Source: Plazaster borealis
Lineage: Eukaryota; Echinodermata; Asteroidea; Forcipulatida; Labidiasteridae
Length of the DNA stretch: 64,000 nucleotides
Assembly (NCBI GenBank): GCA_021014325.1
Contig: CM037463.1
Span: 6,145,001-6,209,000 of the forward strand
Reading direction: 5' to 3'
The position numbers and the translations under genes were made by a program. Positions 22,091-31,729 of the stretch are shown piece after piece (positions within the stretch are counted from its first letter, which is position 1; every line of letters begins with the position of its first letter). Under the pieces are notes generated by a model. That model saw only the letters and a program-made list of their open reading frames with translations, was not told the origin of the DNA and ran no database searches.

Positions 22091-22247
22091 CAAACTGCAT
22101 CACCTCGGATCAATTATAACACAGATATGGAAAGCTTACGTCACTGCACGTTTATCCAATAAAATAATTGTATCCAATGAAATCATTGGGCCTGTAAGAC
22201 CAGTGCCTGTCTTTATCCTTGCGGATAAAGACAGAGGACCAGTCTAA
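22090..22247 (+). mobile_element. Helitron-like 3' end, copy in unit A
   Basis: A perfect 12-bp stem with 4-base loop (22,207-22,234: ctgtctttatcc / ttgc / ggataaagacag) is followed nine bases later by CTAA (22,244-22,247). Upstream the segment has ttacgtcactgcacg and two ccaat motifs. The same structure is at 44,380-44,420 and 58,636-58,676. In the third copy homology stops exactly at CTAG. A hairpin followed by CTRR is the hallmark of Helitron 3' ends. The 5' end was not found and the base after CTRR is not T, so this is tentative. Confidence 0.45.
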
Positions 22248-22603
22248 GCCCCAACTCCTATTCAAACGTTAACAAATTGCAAGCTAACAGAGGGCGCTAT
22301 GTCAGTCTGAACTAATCTGGCCCTCAGAATGCATGACTTTTATATCTCTGTGAATCACACTGCAACAATCAACATACGTTAAAATTAACCAAGCCTTTTT
22401 ATTAACGTCTCTAGTAAGTCTTTTATTTTCTTGCATTTCATGTTATAGGTAAAATGTTTAAAAACCAGGTTGTAAAGAAAGTATCATGTGCTATGCTGAG
22501 CCAAAAAGAAAAACTCTCAGTTTTCAATTTCCAGAAAAACCCCCCAACGTTTTTGATTTTGTTCACGTTACTGAAAATGTTTTAAATCTTACATTGCACT
22601 TAA
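22248..22603. other. Non-coding sequence, right part of unit A
   Basis: Matches 44,421-44,760 of unit B (for example tgcaagctaacagagggcgc). Unit A/B similarity ends near the MITE that follows. No gene is seen. Confidence 0.5.
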
Positions 22604-22909
22604 AGGCACTGAACACGTTTGGAAATTGTCAAAAACCAGTGTTCTCACTGGTTGCAAGAAAATGATGAAAGAAAAAACACCCTTGTTGTTCAAATTTGTG
22701 TGCTTTCAGTTAGGAATGAAAACTTCTTGCAAGGAGTTTTTATTATTTTAATGAGAAATTACCTCTTTCTCAAAAACTACGTTACTTCAGAGGGAGTCGT
22801 TTCCAACAATGTTTTATACTATCAACAGCTCTCCGTTGCTCGTTACCAAGTAAGTTTTTATGCTAATAAATATTTTGAGTAATTACCAAACGTGTAGGCT
22901 ACGATGCCT
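22604..22909 (+). mobile_element. TTAA-flanked MITE, family 1, copy 2 (internally shortened)
   Basis: Left flank TTAA (22,600-22,603), right flank decayed to TTAT. Ends are aggcactgaacacgtttgg and the inverse. The segment with gtatcccaacatatgcat present in other copies is missing, so it is about 70 bp short. It is inserted at a place where unit B continues uninterrupted (about 44,757). Confidence 0.8.
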
Positions 22910-23673
22910 TTATTAAGCAGTCAAATTATTTCAGAGAAACATGGGCGTGTTTGTTTTAAAAAATAGATAACAAAGCATTTGAAGCCCCCTCCCCCTCTCC
23001 AATCACCGTTACTTATTTAGATTGCCGCAGCGGAGAAAGCACTGAATGAACTTGGAATCCACTAGTTTTTCCCTAAAACGTGAACGAATTTGATGAACCA
23101 ATTCGCTTCCTAAAGTTTGTGGGCGTTAGCCTCAACCTTTAGTAAATTAAGCCCCCCCCCCTAATTTTTGTTTTTGGTCCTCGTCCGATCGACCCCCATT
23201 TGCGTCGCGAGCGATTTATTTCTGTTTTTAAATTTTTACTTCAAAATTTTCATTACAAAAAATAAATAAATAGTCAAACAAATTTGAAACAGGAAGAAAC
23301 AAATAAAGCAGTTTACCAACACACGGTGTTCTAGTGAAATTTCAGTACTGCAGAAGTGCTATGCTTTCATCAGCTGGTAGCTCCGGTAAAGCATTCATCT
23401 CAACATCAACAGCATAAAATCTTGTGAACTAAGTATTAAAATAATATTCAAAGACATTTAATAAAAGAGTTCAATACAGTGAAAGTGTTGTGTTTTGTGT
23501 TTGGACTTAATATTTTAATAGGCTACCATAGAGTTTATATTCCAAAATAAAATATCCATAACAAAAAAAAACCAAACCAAAAAAACAAACACGACCTACC
23601 GACCCTACCTTTTGAGGAGCCTCTATGGACAAACACATATTCTTGTTTGCCTAATGATGTACTAGGCCTGATA
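22910..23673. other. Boundary between units A and B
   Basis: Includes C-runs (22,985; 23,150) and, from about 23,100, sequence resembling 330-360 of unit A (aaagtttgtgggc). Roughly 500 bases here are absent from the unit A copy. This is the likely promoter-proximal region of the second large gene, by position. Confidence 0.35.
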
Positions 23674-23889
23674 ATGATTTCTCACAGGGGTAATTCCCGT
23701 TATGTGAAACTGCTGTCTGCGTCTGTAGGGGGTCTGAGTGGCCATCAAAAAGGTAAAAGTAACCGTAGAGGCACCAGTGTGCGTGCACGAGGTGTGTCAG
23801 GAGGCCGACATCAGAGTTTCGAAGATTTCTCTCGAACATGTATACCCTCGAATTCCTTGAAGAAGCGAACCTACACTAAAATATCCAAG
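23674..23889 (+). other. Predicted exon A' of the second large gene, possibly coding
   Basis: ATG at 23,674 (A at -3) opens 72 codons that end exactly at the donor atatccaag|gtaagg in phase 0. The encoded peptide is basic, with the stretch GKSNRRGTSVRARG. Phase 0 joins exon B' (25,703) without a stop, and B' in turn joins the main exon at 31,730 in frame. The chain gives a possible long N-terminus. The unit A copy is frameshifted in this region, so it may equally be 5' UTR with a chance ORF. Confidence 0.4.
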
Positions 23890-23909
23890 GTAAGGAACCT
23901 CTCTGCGTT

Positions 23910-24424
23910 GTGAGGAGCCCTATTTCTGTTTTCTGAAAAAGTGTTGTTTTAATGATATGTAATTCTCCAGTTTGACATTTCTCAGTGTTATTAATGTTTC
24001 CCACGACATTGTTTCAATAATTGACTGTGTTTGCTGTAGTTAAAATGTATTGTCTCTTTAAAGTGCATCATATTGATGCAGTCACTATTCGCATATTGAT
24101 GAGTGGTGGCGCTCTTTGTTTTAACTCACTCTTGTGTGAACTATTGGCCTATTGACCTTATTGTCCCAAAGGTCACCACTCCTGCACACGCTGTTGAGAT
24201 TGTGCAGGAGTGGTGACCTTTGGGACAAGTAGGTCGATAGGCCAGTGTTTCACACAAGAGTATGCTAAAACAAAGAGCGCCACCATTCATCAATAACAGC
24301 AAAAACAGTCAATTATTGAAACAATACAGGGATAAACATTAATAACATTGAGAAATATCAAACTGGAGAATTACATATCATTAAAACAACACTTGGTTCA
24401 GAAAGCAGAAGTAGGGCTCCTCAC
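23910..24424. mobile_element. 515-bp foldback element next to the exon A' donor
   Basis: Starts gtgaggagccctatttctg and ends with the inverse (gtagggctcctcac). The two arms pair over most of their length, meeting near 24,195. The left arm has about 60 extra bases around 24,044-24,103. Unit A has no such insert: its sequence runs from ctctgcgtt directly into ataataatg. It is therefore unit B-specific. No clear target duplication. Confidence 0.8.
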
Positions 24425-25702
24425 ATAGGTCTTTATACGCATGGTTGATTTTTGCCGTCAGGCAATACTGTATACCTACCCTCGTGATATGTGTGATATG
24501 TATATATTGTATCGGTTTTACAAACTTATACAATTTGGCTCTGATAACTGTTTAGAAACGTTTTCTTTCAGAATTTACACCAAATTGAAAAGACTCGAGG
24601 TTTTTTGTGTCTAGTTGTGTCTAAGAATCGCCATCGAAATATTTGTAAAATTACAAATACAGTATAGCTTTTGGAGACTGAATTAGCAACAAATGTCAGA
24701 ATCTCAAGCGTGCGACTAATGCGCAAGCGCACGGTGTATTGACTTTCACCGACCGGATCGAAAGTCCAACTGCTTAAAAACATTTTTAAATAATTGTCTG
24801 CACTTCTTTTGCAGCGTCACAGCTGCGAGTTTTGCCGTAATTACAATAATTTAACATCAGATAGGCCTACTTGAAAATTACCTTAATTACTTTGAATACA
24901 CTCAGAAAATATTGTCAATTGTTAAAAGACCAGTATCGGCACCTTATGTGACCCCTACTAGCCTACATTATACACATGCACCATGAAATAACAAACCTGT
25001 GAAAACAAGAAAGAAGAAGAAGACCCCCCCACCCCAAACCCCACACACATGATCTCATGTAAGTTATGCGCAAATCTGTGAAAATGATTCAAGTTTTTCA
25101 ATCTTACCAATTTTGTGCACCGTACCCTTTTCGTCAATATTGTGCTATCCCAAAAAAGTACACATATTCTTGATATAAATGTTTCTTAACAAGGTCAAAT
25201 TTGTGCCAACCCATAATTATATATATGTTTTAATACACTAGGCCATCTGTACAAATTGCGGGAAATGTTTGTAAACAAAGACAGGTCTATAAGGTCACAG
25301 AACGCAAACGGTGAAAGTGGAACTGAAAGGAATGGTTAACAGCAAATATATCACAATGGTCTCTGAAACTATATCTATGGGCAGCTTCTAATCGCAATAT
25401 GGTTCATCTTCCTTTTTTACCACTACGAATGATAGTATTTTGATAAAGTCCTTTATGCAGACGTTTTCCCTTAAAACCATCAAACCATTCTCTATGGTTG
25501 TTCGGAAAAGTAAGGTGCAGGGGATAAAAATAGTTTTAACATTATTTAGAGAAGGTAGGCCTACTTGACAAAAAAGAAGAAAAAAACAACAACCTTGAAC
25601 TGGTTCGAAAATGGGTGTTTTAATACTGACGAAGAGATTTTACCGCAGTGTAACTTTCGACACCAAGTAACAATACTTTATGCTTTGGTTTCTTAATTTC
25701 AG
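24425..25702. other. Intron between exons A' and B', no gene seen
   Basis: After the foldback, the region to about 24,500 matches unit A 620-660 (gtcaggcaatac versus gtcgggcaatac). A fragment of the family-1 MITE (acatgcaccatgaaataaca) lies at about 24,970-25,010. The rest is unremarkable. Confidence 0.4.
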
Positions 25703-25770
25703 AAAGGTTTGAATTTTCTGGATGGACAGATTTGTGACAGAACTATCGAACGTAGGAACTCATACCTTCG
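25703..25770 (+). other. Predicted exon B' of the second large gene (68 nt)
   Basis: The acceptor ttaatttcag and the donor gtaagttc resemble exon B of unit A at the same relative place. The 68 nt are open in the frame entered from exon A' (phase 0 in, phase 2 out), including RTIERRNSYL. They join 31,730 in the correct phase, giving a continuous frame into the SNTX domain. It may be coding or UTR. Confidence 0.5.
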
Positions 25771-26908
25771 GTAAGTTCAAAGGTCCTCTTGCATTTACTT
25801 TTAAAAGGTCGCTGATTTCAAATGGCATTAAACCTCAAAACTGAAGAATTTTTAAAACGGACTCAGCTTGTTCGAAACTTAAGCCGCTATGGTAACAGTC
25901 AATTAGTTTTGTTTTTACAAGAATGGTGTGATGGAAGAGTGATGTTTTGAAAGTTTGTTGACACCCAGTGTCCCAGAAAGGTCAGCACTGTAGTGAAGAC
26001 AATTCTGGCCACCACGATCATTGATATTTTAGCCCAGCAATGGCCAAACTTAGAATAAATCTTGTCTTCTCAAGCGCTGCTCCCTAACGGTGGACTTCTG
26101 TCCCATCCTTGCTTCAATCAGCTGGCTCTCTGAAAAGCTTCAAATCCAAACTCAAACTTCACTCGTTTCAACTCGCTTATGATTAAACTATGGTTCTATA
26201 GTTCCACAGTTTTGTATGTTGGTTGATTATTAGTACTATTACTATAAATATTACTATTACTATAAATATTCCTATTACTATTAGTGGTCGGAACAGCTAT
26301 TTTTTCGTCTCGATTTGAATTTGTTTTTCTTCACTATTAAATTCTTATTCTTTATTTCTGTCAAAATCTCATAGGATTTGTACACAAATTTTGTTTCCTC
26401 CTAAAGTTGTACTTAGCTTAATACGATCCTTTATCCTACCAAAGCTTAGGTATTGTAGTTATATCTCAAAAAGTATACATCCGATTATATACTTGTGGGT
26501 TACAGTATAACTATTTGTTGGCCTAAAACGCAGAACGACGTCACCATGACATCATTTATTGCGAGTTTTGTATGGGTGTACAAAACCAATGGCTCTAAAA
26601 AGTGCTATTTAACCAGTTAGTTCATTTGTACATGCGGAATTAAAGTTTCACAGTTCCATTGTCAAAATGTGTATTGAAAGTTAACACCCATGAATTGTTG
26701 CTTGCAATGGTTTATTGTCTGTTACAATGTGTGCACCCTGGTATGCACTCCTTTACACTTCGGAGTCTAGATACTATTGTGTACAGTTAACAAGTGAATA
26801 CATTTGTACATTTGATAGCTGACACGAGTAGAGGTCAATGTCTTGTTTTCCTTGTTAGTTAACAATTATTGTGCAACACAGAGCCTCAAGTCTACTACTA
26901 CAACTTAA
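25771..26908. other. Intron sequence without recognised features
   Basis: AT-rich unique-looking DNA with a short attactataaatatt repeat near 26,240. No ORF with recognisable content. Confidence 0.4.
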
Positions 26909-27792
26909 AGGAACACGTTGCCTTAAAATCTCAAAAAATTTTGCTGTTTGGAAGTGTTCCATATCCTTATTAAGAGTTGTTCGTGCAATAACATGCCTTT
27001 AATGTGTTATAATTAGTGAATGGTGATTAAAAAAAACAAACATTGCCATCTGACCCCGAGATCTGCCCCGCGAAACGTATACGTATTTCTAGCCGTAAAT
27101 ACAACCGTCCATGTAATGGGCAAAATGCGCGACGAACAGTCGTTACGCTAGTGCCGTAGTCAGTGGCCTGGTAGGCCTAAACCAGTCAGATCTCCTTGCT
27201 CTATGGTCAGATGAAAACCGGGTAATAATCTCATTTTCTACCTCGCTCGCAACTTGTAAACCGAGCTAAAGCTAGCTCAGTATTGGGTCCGAAATATCCA
27301 GCCGCGTATTTGCGGAACGGCCAGCCGCATATTCAGAATATTAGAACACATGCAGTACAGGGAGGAGACAAACTATCACATTTGGTTCACCTCCCTGTAC
27401 TGCATATGTTCTAATCGCTGGCTGGCTATATCGGGCCCAATACTGTGCTAGATTCAGCTCGGTGTTGGATATTTATTGGAATACAATAAACAGATGGTAA
27501 TCGTAACATTTTTAATAAAATAATTGCTCAGTCGTAGTTCAACAGCTGCGACTGGAAATAAGACTAATAGAATTTGTCCGCCATTTATGGGAGTCAAAAT
27601 CTTGACTCCCATAAATGGCGGAGCGTTTTGTTTCGCGAAAGTGAGCAAAAGCGAAGCATTTCTAAGGTACGTTTGTGTGGATAATTATATTCTACTTTTT
27701 AAACATCTTCCCGACCGTGCTCATTATACATCAAACGCTTGTTATAGCCCAAAAGCGCCCAACAGCGCCCAACCCGAAGGCAACGTGTCCCT
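26909..27792. mobile_element. TTAA-flanked palindromic element of the ggcaacgtg family with a nested insert
   Basis: TTAA lies at both borders (26,905-26,908; 27,793-27,796). Ends are aggaacacgttgcc and ggcaacgtgtccct. An inner palindrome centre with tgggagtcaaaatcttgact lies at about 27,588-27,608. At 884 bp it is much longer than the 385-bp relative at 28,937, in part because another foldback is nested inside (27,257-27,466). Confidence 0.8.
27257..27466. mobile_element. Nested foldback element
   Basis: Arms start accgagct and end agctcggt. Inner arms pair over catgcagtacagggagg versus cctccctgtactgcat and over tagctcagtattgggtc versus gggcccaatactgtgcta. It sits inside the larger TTAA element, so it inserted later. 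Confidence 0.65.
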
Positions 27793-28171
27793 TTAAGACG
27801 ACCAAAGGGAAAACAAACCAAATTCGCTTCAGTTATACGCAGGAATAAACTCTTACCAGAACAGCAATAACAAACAACGAAAAGCGCGAGATATATGTCC
27901 TCATAGGACGAATCACAGATGGCACTATAATAAAAATTATCTTTGTGATGACGAGCCGGCTTTTTTAACCAGTGCGCTGATGGTTTTACTAATAGTCACT
28001 AAATTCCGTCCCATTTATGCTGTCTAATACCTTCAATAAATATATTTTCTTTTGACACCAGGTTAAGTGCCCTAAAAATATGGTTCGCTGAATGTAAGAG
28101 GGGGCAGTTGGGCGATCCAAACAGGCAGAAAAAAGAAAAGAAAAATCTTTTCCTGAACCACGTGCCATTAA
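27793..28171. other. Intron sequence, no gene seen
   Basis: The last stretch (about 28,150-28,171: cctgaaccacgtgccattaa) belongs to the 115-bp tandem repeat that continues at 28,538, split by the MITE. Confidence 0.45.
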
Positions 28172-28537
28172 AGGTATCGTACACGTTTGGTATTTACTCA
28201 AAATATATATTAGCATAAAAACTGACTTGGTAACGAGCAACAGAGAGCTGTTGATAGTATAAAACATTGTGAGAAACGACTCCCTCTGAAGTAACGTAGT
28301 TTTTGAGAAAGAGGTAATTTCTCACTAAAATAATAAAAGACTCTTCTAGCTATAGAAGCCTTTTATCTGAAAGCACACAAATTTGTACAACAGGGATGTT
28401 TTTTCTTTCATCATTTTCTTGCAACTTCGATGACCAATTGAGCCCAAATTTTCACAGGATTGTTGTTTTATGCATATGTTGGGATACACCAAATGAGAAC
28501 ACTGGTCTTGGACAATTACCAAACGTGTACAGTGTCT
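28172..28537 (-). mobile_element. TTAA-flanked MITE, family 1, copy 3, with visible empty site
   Basis: Flanks are TTAA on both sides (28,168-28,171; 28,538-28,541). It is inserted into gccattaagtcataat, and the uninterrupted version of that sequence is present in the neighbouring tandem repeat unit at about 28,647. The element boundary and TTAA target duplication can therefore be read directly. Reverse orientation relative to copy 1. Confidence 0.9.
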
Positions 28538-28760
28538 TTAAGTCATAATCTTTGTGCCATTATGAAAAAAATGTGACCCCAATTTGACCTTTTCCGGTCC
28601 AAACACGAAGTTCACATTTAAAAGATCACAACTCCTGAACCACGTGCCATTAAGTCATAATATTTGTGTCATTATGACCAAAATGTGACCTCAATTTGAC
28701 CTTTTCCGGTCCAACCAGGAAGTTTACATTTAAAAGATCATAACTCCTGAACAAATGGGG
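28538..28760 (+). repeat. Tandem repeat of about 115 bp
   Basis: Two adjacent units share taagtcataat, aatttgaccttttccggtcc, cacatttaaaagatca and aactcctgaac. The left part of a further unit lies before the MITE at 28,150. Confidence 0.8.
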
Positions 28761-28936
28761 GTGATGGTACGAATTAGGGACCTATGCTAGAATAAAGGTC
28801 AAAATTAAGGTCAGATTCAGTGTCAGGTTTAAAATCAGTTTTACAGTCAGTATCAGAATGAAGATCAGGTTTCGAGCCAAGATAAGGGCCTTTCAAAGGT
28901 GAAGGATTTGTTATCTAAAGGTCAGGCACACTTTAA

Positions 28937-29321
28937 AGGGACACGTTGCCTTGGGTCGGACGAGTTGGTCTAAAAAATGCATTTGTAACCGTTTGTTATA
29001 AAATGCATATGGTTAGAAAGATGTTTTACAAGTAAAATACAATAATCCACACAAATATGTCTCGAAATTGCGTGGTTTTCCTTTTACATCGTGAACAAAC
29101 ACGGTCGGCCATTTTGTGGAGTCAAATTTTGACTCCACAAAATGGCCGACCGTGTTAGTTCGCAAAGTAAAAGGAAAACCACGCAATTTCGAGGCATGTG
29201 TGGATCATTGTATTCTACTTTTATAACGTCTTTCTAACCATATGCATTTTAAAAGCATTTTATAACGAACGGTTACATACGCTTTTTTAGACCAACTCGT
29301 CCGATAAGGCAACGTGTCCCT
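28937..29321. mobile_element. 385-bp near-perfect palindrome with TTAA target duplication
   Basis: Flanked by TTAA (28,933-28,936; 29,322-29,325). Starts agggacacgttgcc, ends ggcaacgtgtccct, with the centre at about 29,124 (caaattttgactccacaaaa). The two arms match almost throughout, including ccattttgtggagtc and ggaaaaccacgcaatttcga. A MITE that could fold into a long hairpin. Non-coding. Confidence 0.9.
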
Positions 29322-29325
29322 TTAA

Positions 29326-31488
29326 AGGTCTGGAGCGGTTAATCAAAGTAAAACAGCACGGAACAGCTTTTTGTTTGTTCACAAACACCTATGTCTAGTT
29401 GTTGCTGCTGCTGTTGTTGCTGTTGCTGTTCTTGCTGTTGCTGCTGTTGTTGTTTTTGTTGTTTAGTTGTTGTCAGAACAAACCTAGTCCTCTTCTAGTC
29501 AGTGTTCCACAATAAACTGAATAAAACTCAGAGAGAATTTCTCAGGTTACACTATAAATTTATTGTTTAAATATATACAGCACTTTACATAAATAATTCC
29601 CATAATTAATTAGGTCTCAAGCTTGAGGTAAGTATGACGAGAACAGCTAATTCAAAATCTAATTATCAATAACAACTTGTCGACAAAATATGAGGTTACA
29701 CTGAGAATATTTTCTAGTGTTTGTTGAACTTCACTGTGCAATCAAATCAAACCACGTGATTCAGTAATGGGTTTAAAAACCTAACCACTGCTTAACGAAT
29801 AGCGGCAATGGGTCTACTGTACTTCTTTGTCTTTCAGTTTCACTTGGTAGGCCTAATTTGTACCTCAGATCATAAACAAAATTTACAACATGTTACAAAA
29901 CTGGGAAAAATTTTATGCCACCAATTTCTAAGGGATTTAATTGATTGTGTAATGCATGTTGGACTTCATTTCCCTTTTTGTAATATTCCTCGCGAGGAAT
30001 TGGTAGCTAAACCCCAATTTTTGACATTTAAAAATGAAAATTGAAGCGCACACTTTTTAGCCGTTGAAAGTGCCTAGTCTCTCTTTTTACATTCTGTCAA
30101 CAGGTAAGGAAATATAATTTGACCTAAATAAAGTGTGTTAAATTGGTGGCATGCAGTGAAAAATCTTCCCAAAACGGACACAGTCTTATTATTATAATTC
30201 CACACAAACCGTAACACGTTACTTCTTACCTGGAGAGGATCCACCTCCTCCTTCATCTAATACACTATACAGACTCAGAATGAGAGTGTCTTCATTAAAG
30301 TTAGCTGTACTCTACCATAGGTTGTCCTGCCTTGGTCAGCTCAGTTCAAGAATCAGTAAGCTAGGTCCGTCTCACACTGATGCTCTATTTCACCAAAACT
30401 CCTTCAATTCCTGCGTTGAGCATTTCCTACTACCATAGTACTACTACACTACGCCGTCTTCTCCGTGTGACGATTTCCAAACAACTGCGGGCCACTGCTG
30501 AATCAGCGGTTTCCGGTACGCACTCCAGCGTCACAACTTCACACCTTCGATACAGGCCATCTGATAATTTCATTGGCAAAACTTTATGCCATAATTTAGG
30601 CCAAAAAAACACATGATACACTTCAGTGTAAAATTAATCAAATATAATTTGTTAAATTACATTAAGATTCACAAGGAGGTAACTCTTCTCTTTTGATCAG
30701 TGCTAGGAATCCAACAATTCTACCAAGTGACTTCAAAATGACTTTCTTAATTGGCAAAAGTTTTTCCCCAGATTTTTACTTTAAGCTACTTGGGTTTTTA
30801 ATCATGAATTGTTTTGAAATAAATTCTTACAATTGGAAATCTGTCGTCCAACCTGTCTCCCTTTCCAAGCTGGTAAAAATGAGGCTCGAAGCCTACAGCA
30901 GCTAATAAAGTTATTAGAGCTTGCAAAGCTGGTGCAGCAAATTCCGGGTTGGCTTTGCAAAAATTTCTCTCAGGAAATCTTCAAATTCAAGATGCATGCA
31001 GCAGACCAAATCTTATTCGTTTTCAAACCTACCATATAATATGCAAATTTGGCTACTGGACCCTGAGCCTGAGACCATACAAACATGGGTGAGGGTGCTA
31101 TTTGATTTAGTACAAAGGACATTGACTATTCAATCATGGCCACTGGGTTCTGGCACTAGGCCAGGCTGGGTGCATTTACAATAGATAAAAAGGAGGTATG
31201 TAAACACATGTGAAGAAGGCAAAGGAATATTCACTGTAACATTTAAATACTGTGTTTTCTGTGACAGTTATTAAAAGTTTATCATCGCCGGAAATATGCT
31301 CAATTGAGGTATATAAATAACATAAAACTTTTTCTAACCCCCCCCCAAAAAAGCTTCCACTGTTGAACCCTGAAACACTATTCATGAATAGACAGCAGTT
31401 ACTGATGAAATTGGGTTGAATCCTTCTGTTGTATCTCTACTAAAACGATAGTTGTTGATAATGCATTGTTTTGCGATGTTTCCCTCAG
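29326..31488. other. Intron of the second large gene; microsatellite, no firm gene
   Basis: A CTG/TTG trinucleotide microsatellite lies at about 29,398-29,475. The rest has several short ORFs (29,808, 30,380, 30,693, 30,921) without recognised domains. A possible minus-strand exon near 30,240-30,320 is discussed under rejected items. Confidence 0.4.
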
Positions 31489-31558
31489 ATCTGTGCTAAA
31501 GAGAGGGGGGACTCTGGCATCTCAACCAGCCCGGATTCTTTTCAACCAGCATGCATCG
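31489..31558 (+). other. Alternative first coding exon of the second large gene (70 nt)
   Basis: The acceptor tgtttccctcag and the donor cg|gtgagtg are both good. ATG at 31,551 (A at -3) is in frame with the main exon after splicing to 31,730, giving a start MHRFYN. In that frame a TAA lies upstream in the same exon, so this ATG would be a true start. If the exon were instead read in the frame entered from exon B', splicing to 31,730 would hit an immediate stop. This exon and the A'-B' chain are therefore alternative ways to start. Confidence 0.5.
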
Positions 31559-31729
31559 GTGAGTGACCATTGAACATAAATTGAACATTCCACATAAATG
31601 CATGTAGCCAAATACATAATGCACGTAATCTGACGTTTACGGAACCACCGGGTTTGTGGTACATTTTATTGTGATCTGAAACTCACAAATTTTATGCTTT
31701 ATTTCTTTATGTTTTTTTTTCTTCTTCAG

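Noticed and set aside
30240..30320. Possible minus-strand exon ending at a gtaagaag donor, with the open stretch DTLILSLYSVLDEGGGG
   Set aside because: The donor is good but the acceptor is weak, no partner exon was found downstream, and there is no copy in unit A. Too little support.
30275..30616. Overlapping plus-strand ORFs with basic, leader-like content
   Set aside because: Two different frames would have to be combined and no family is recognised. Left as non-coding.
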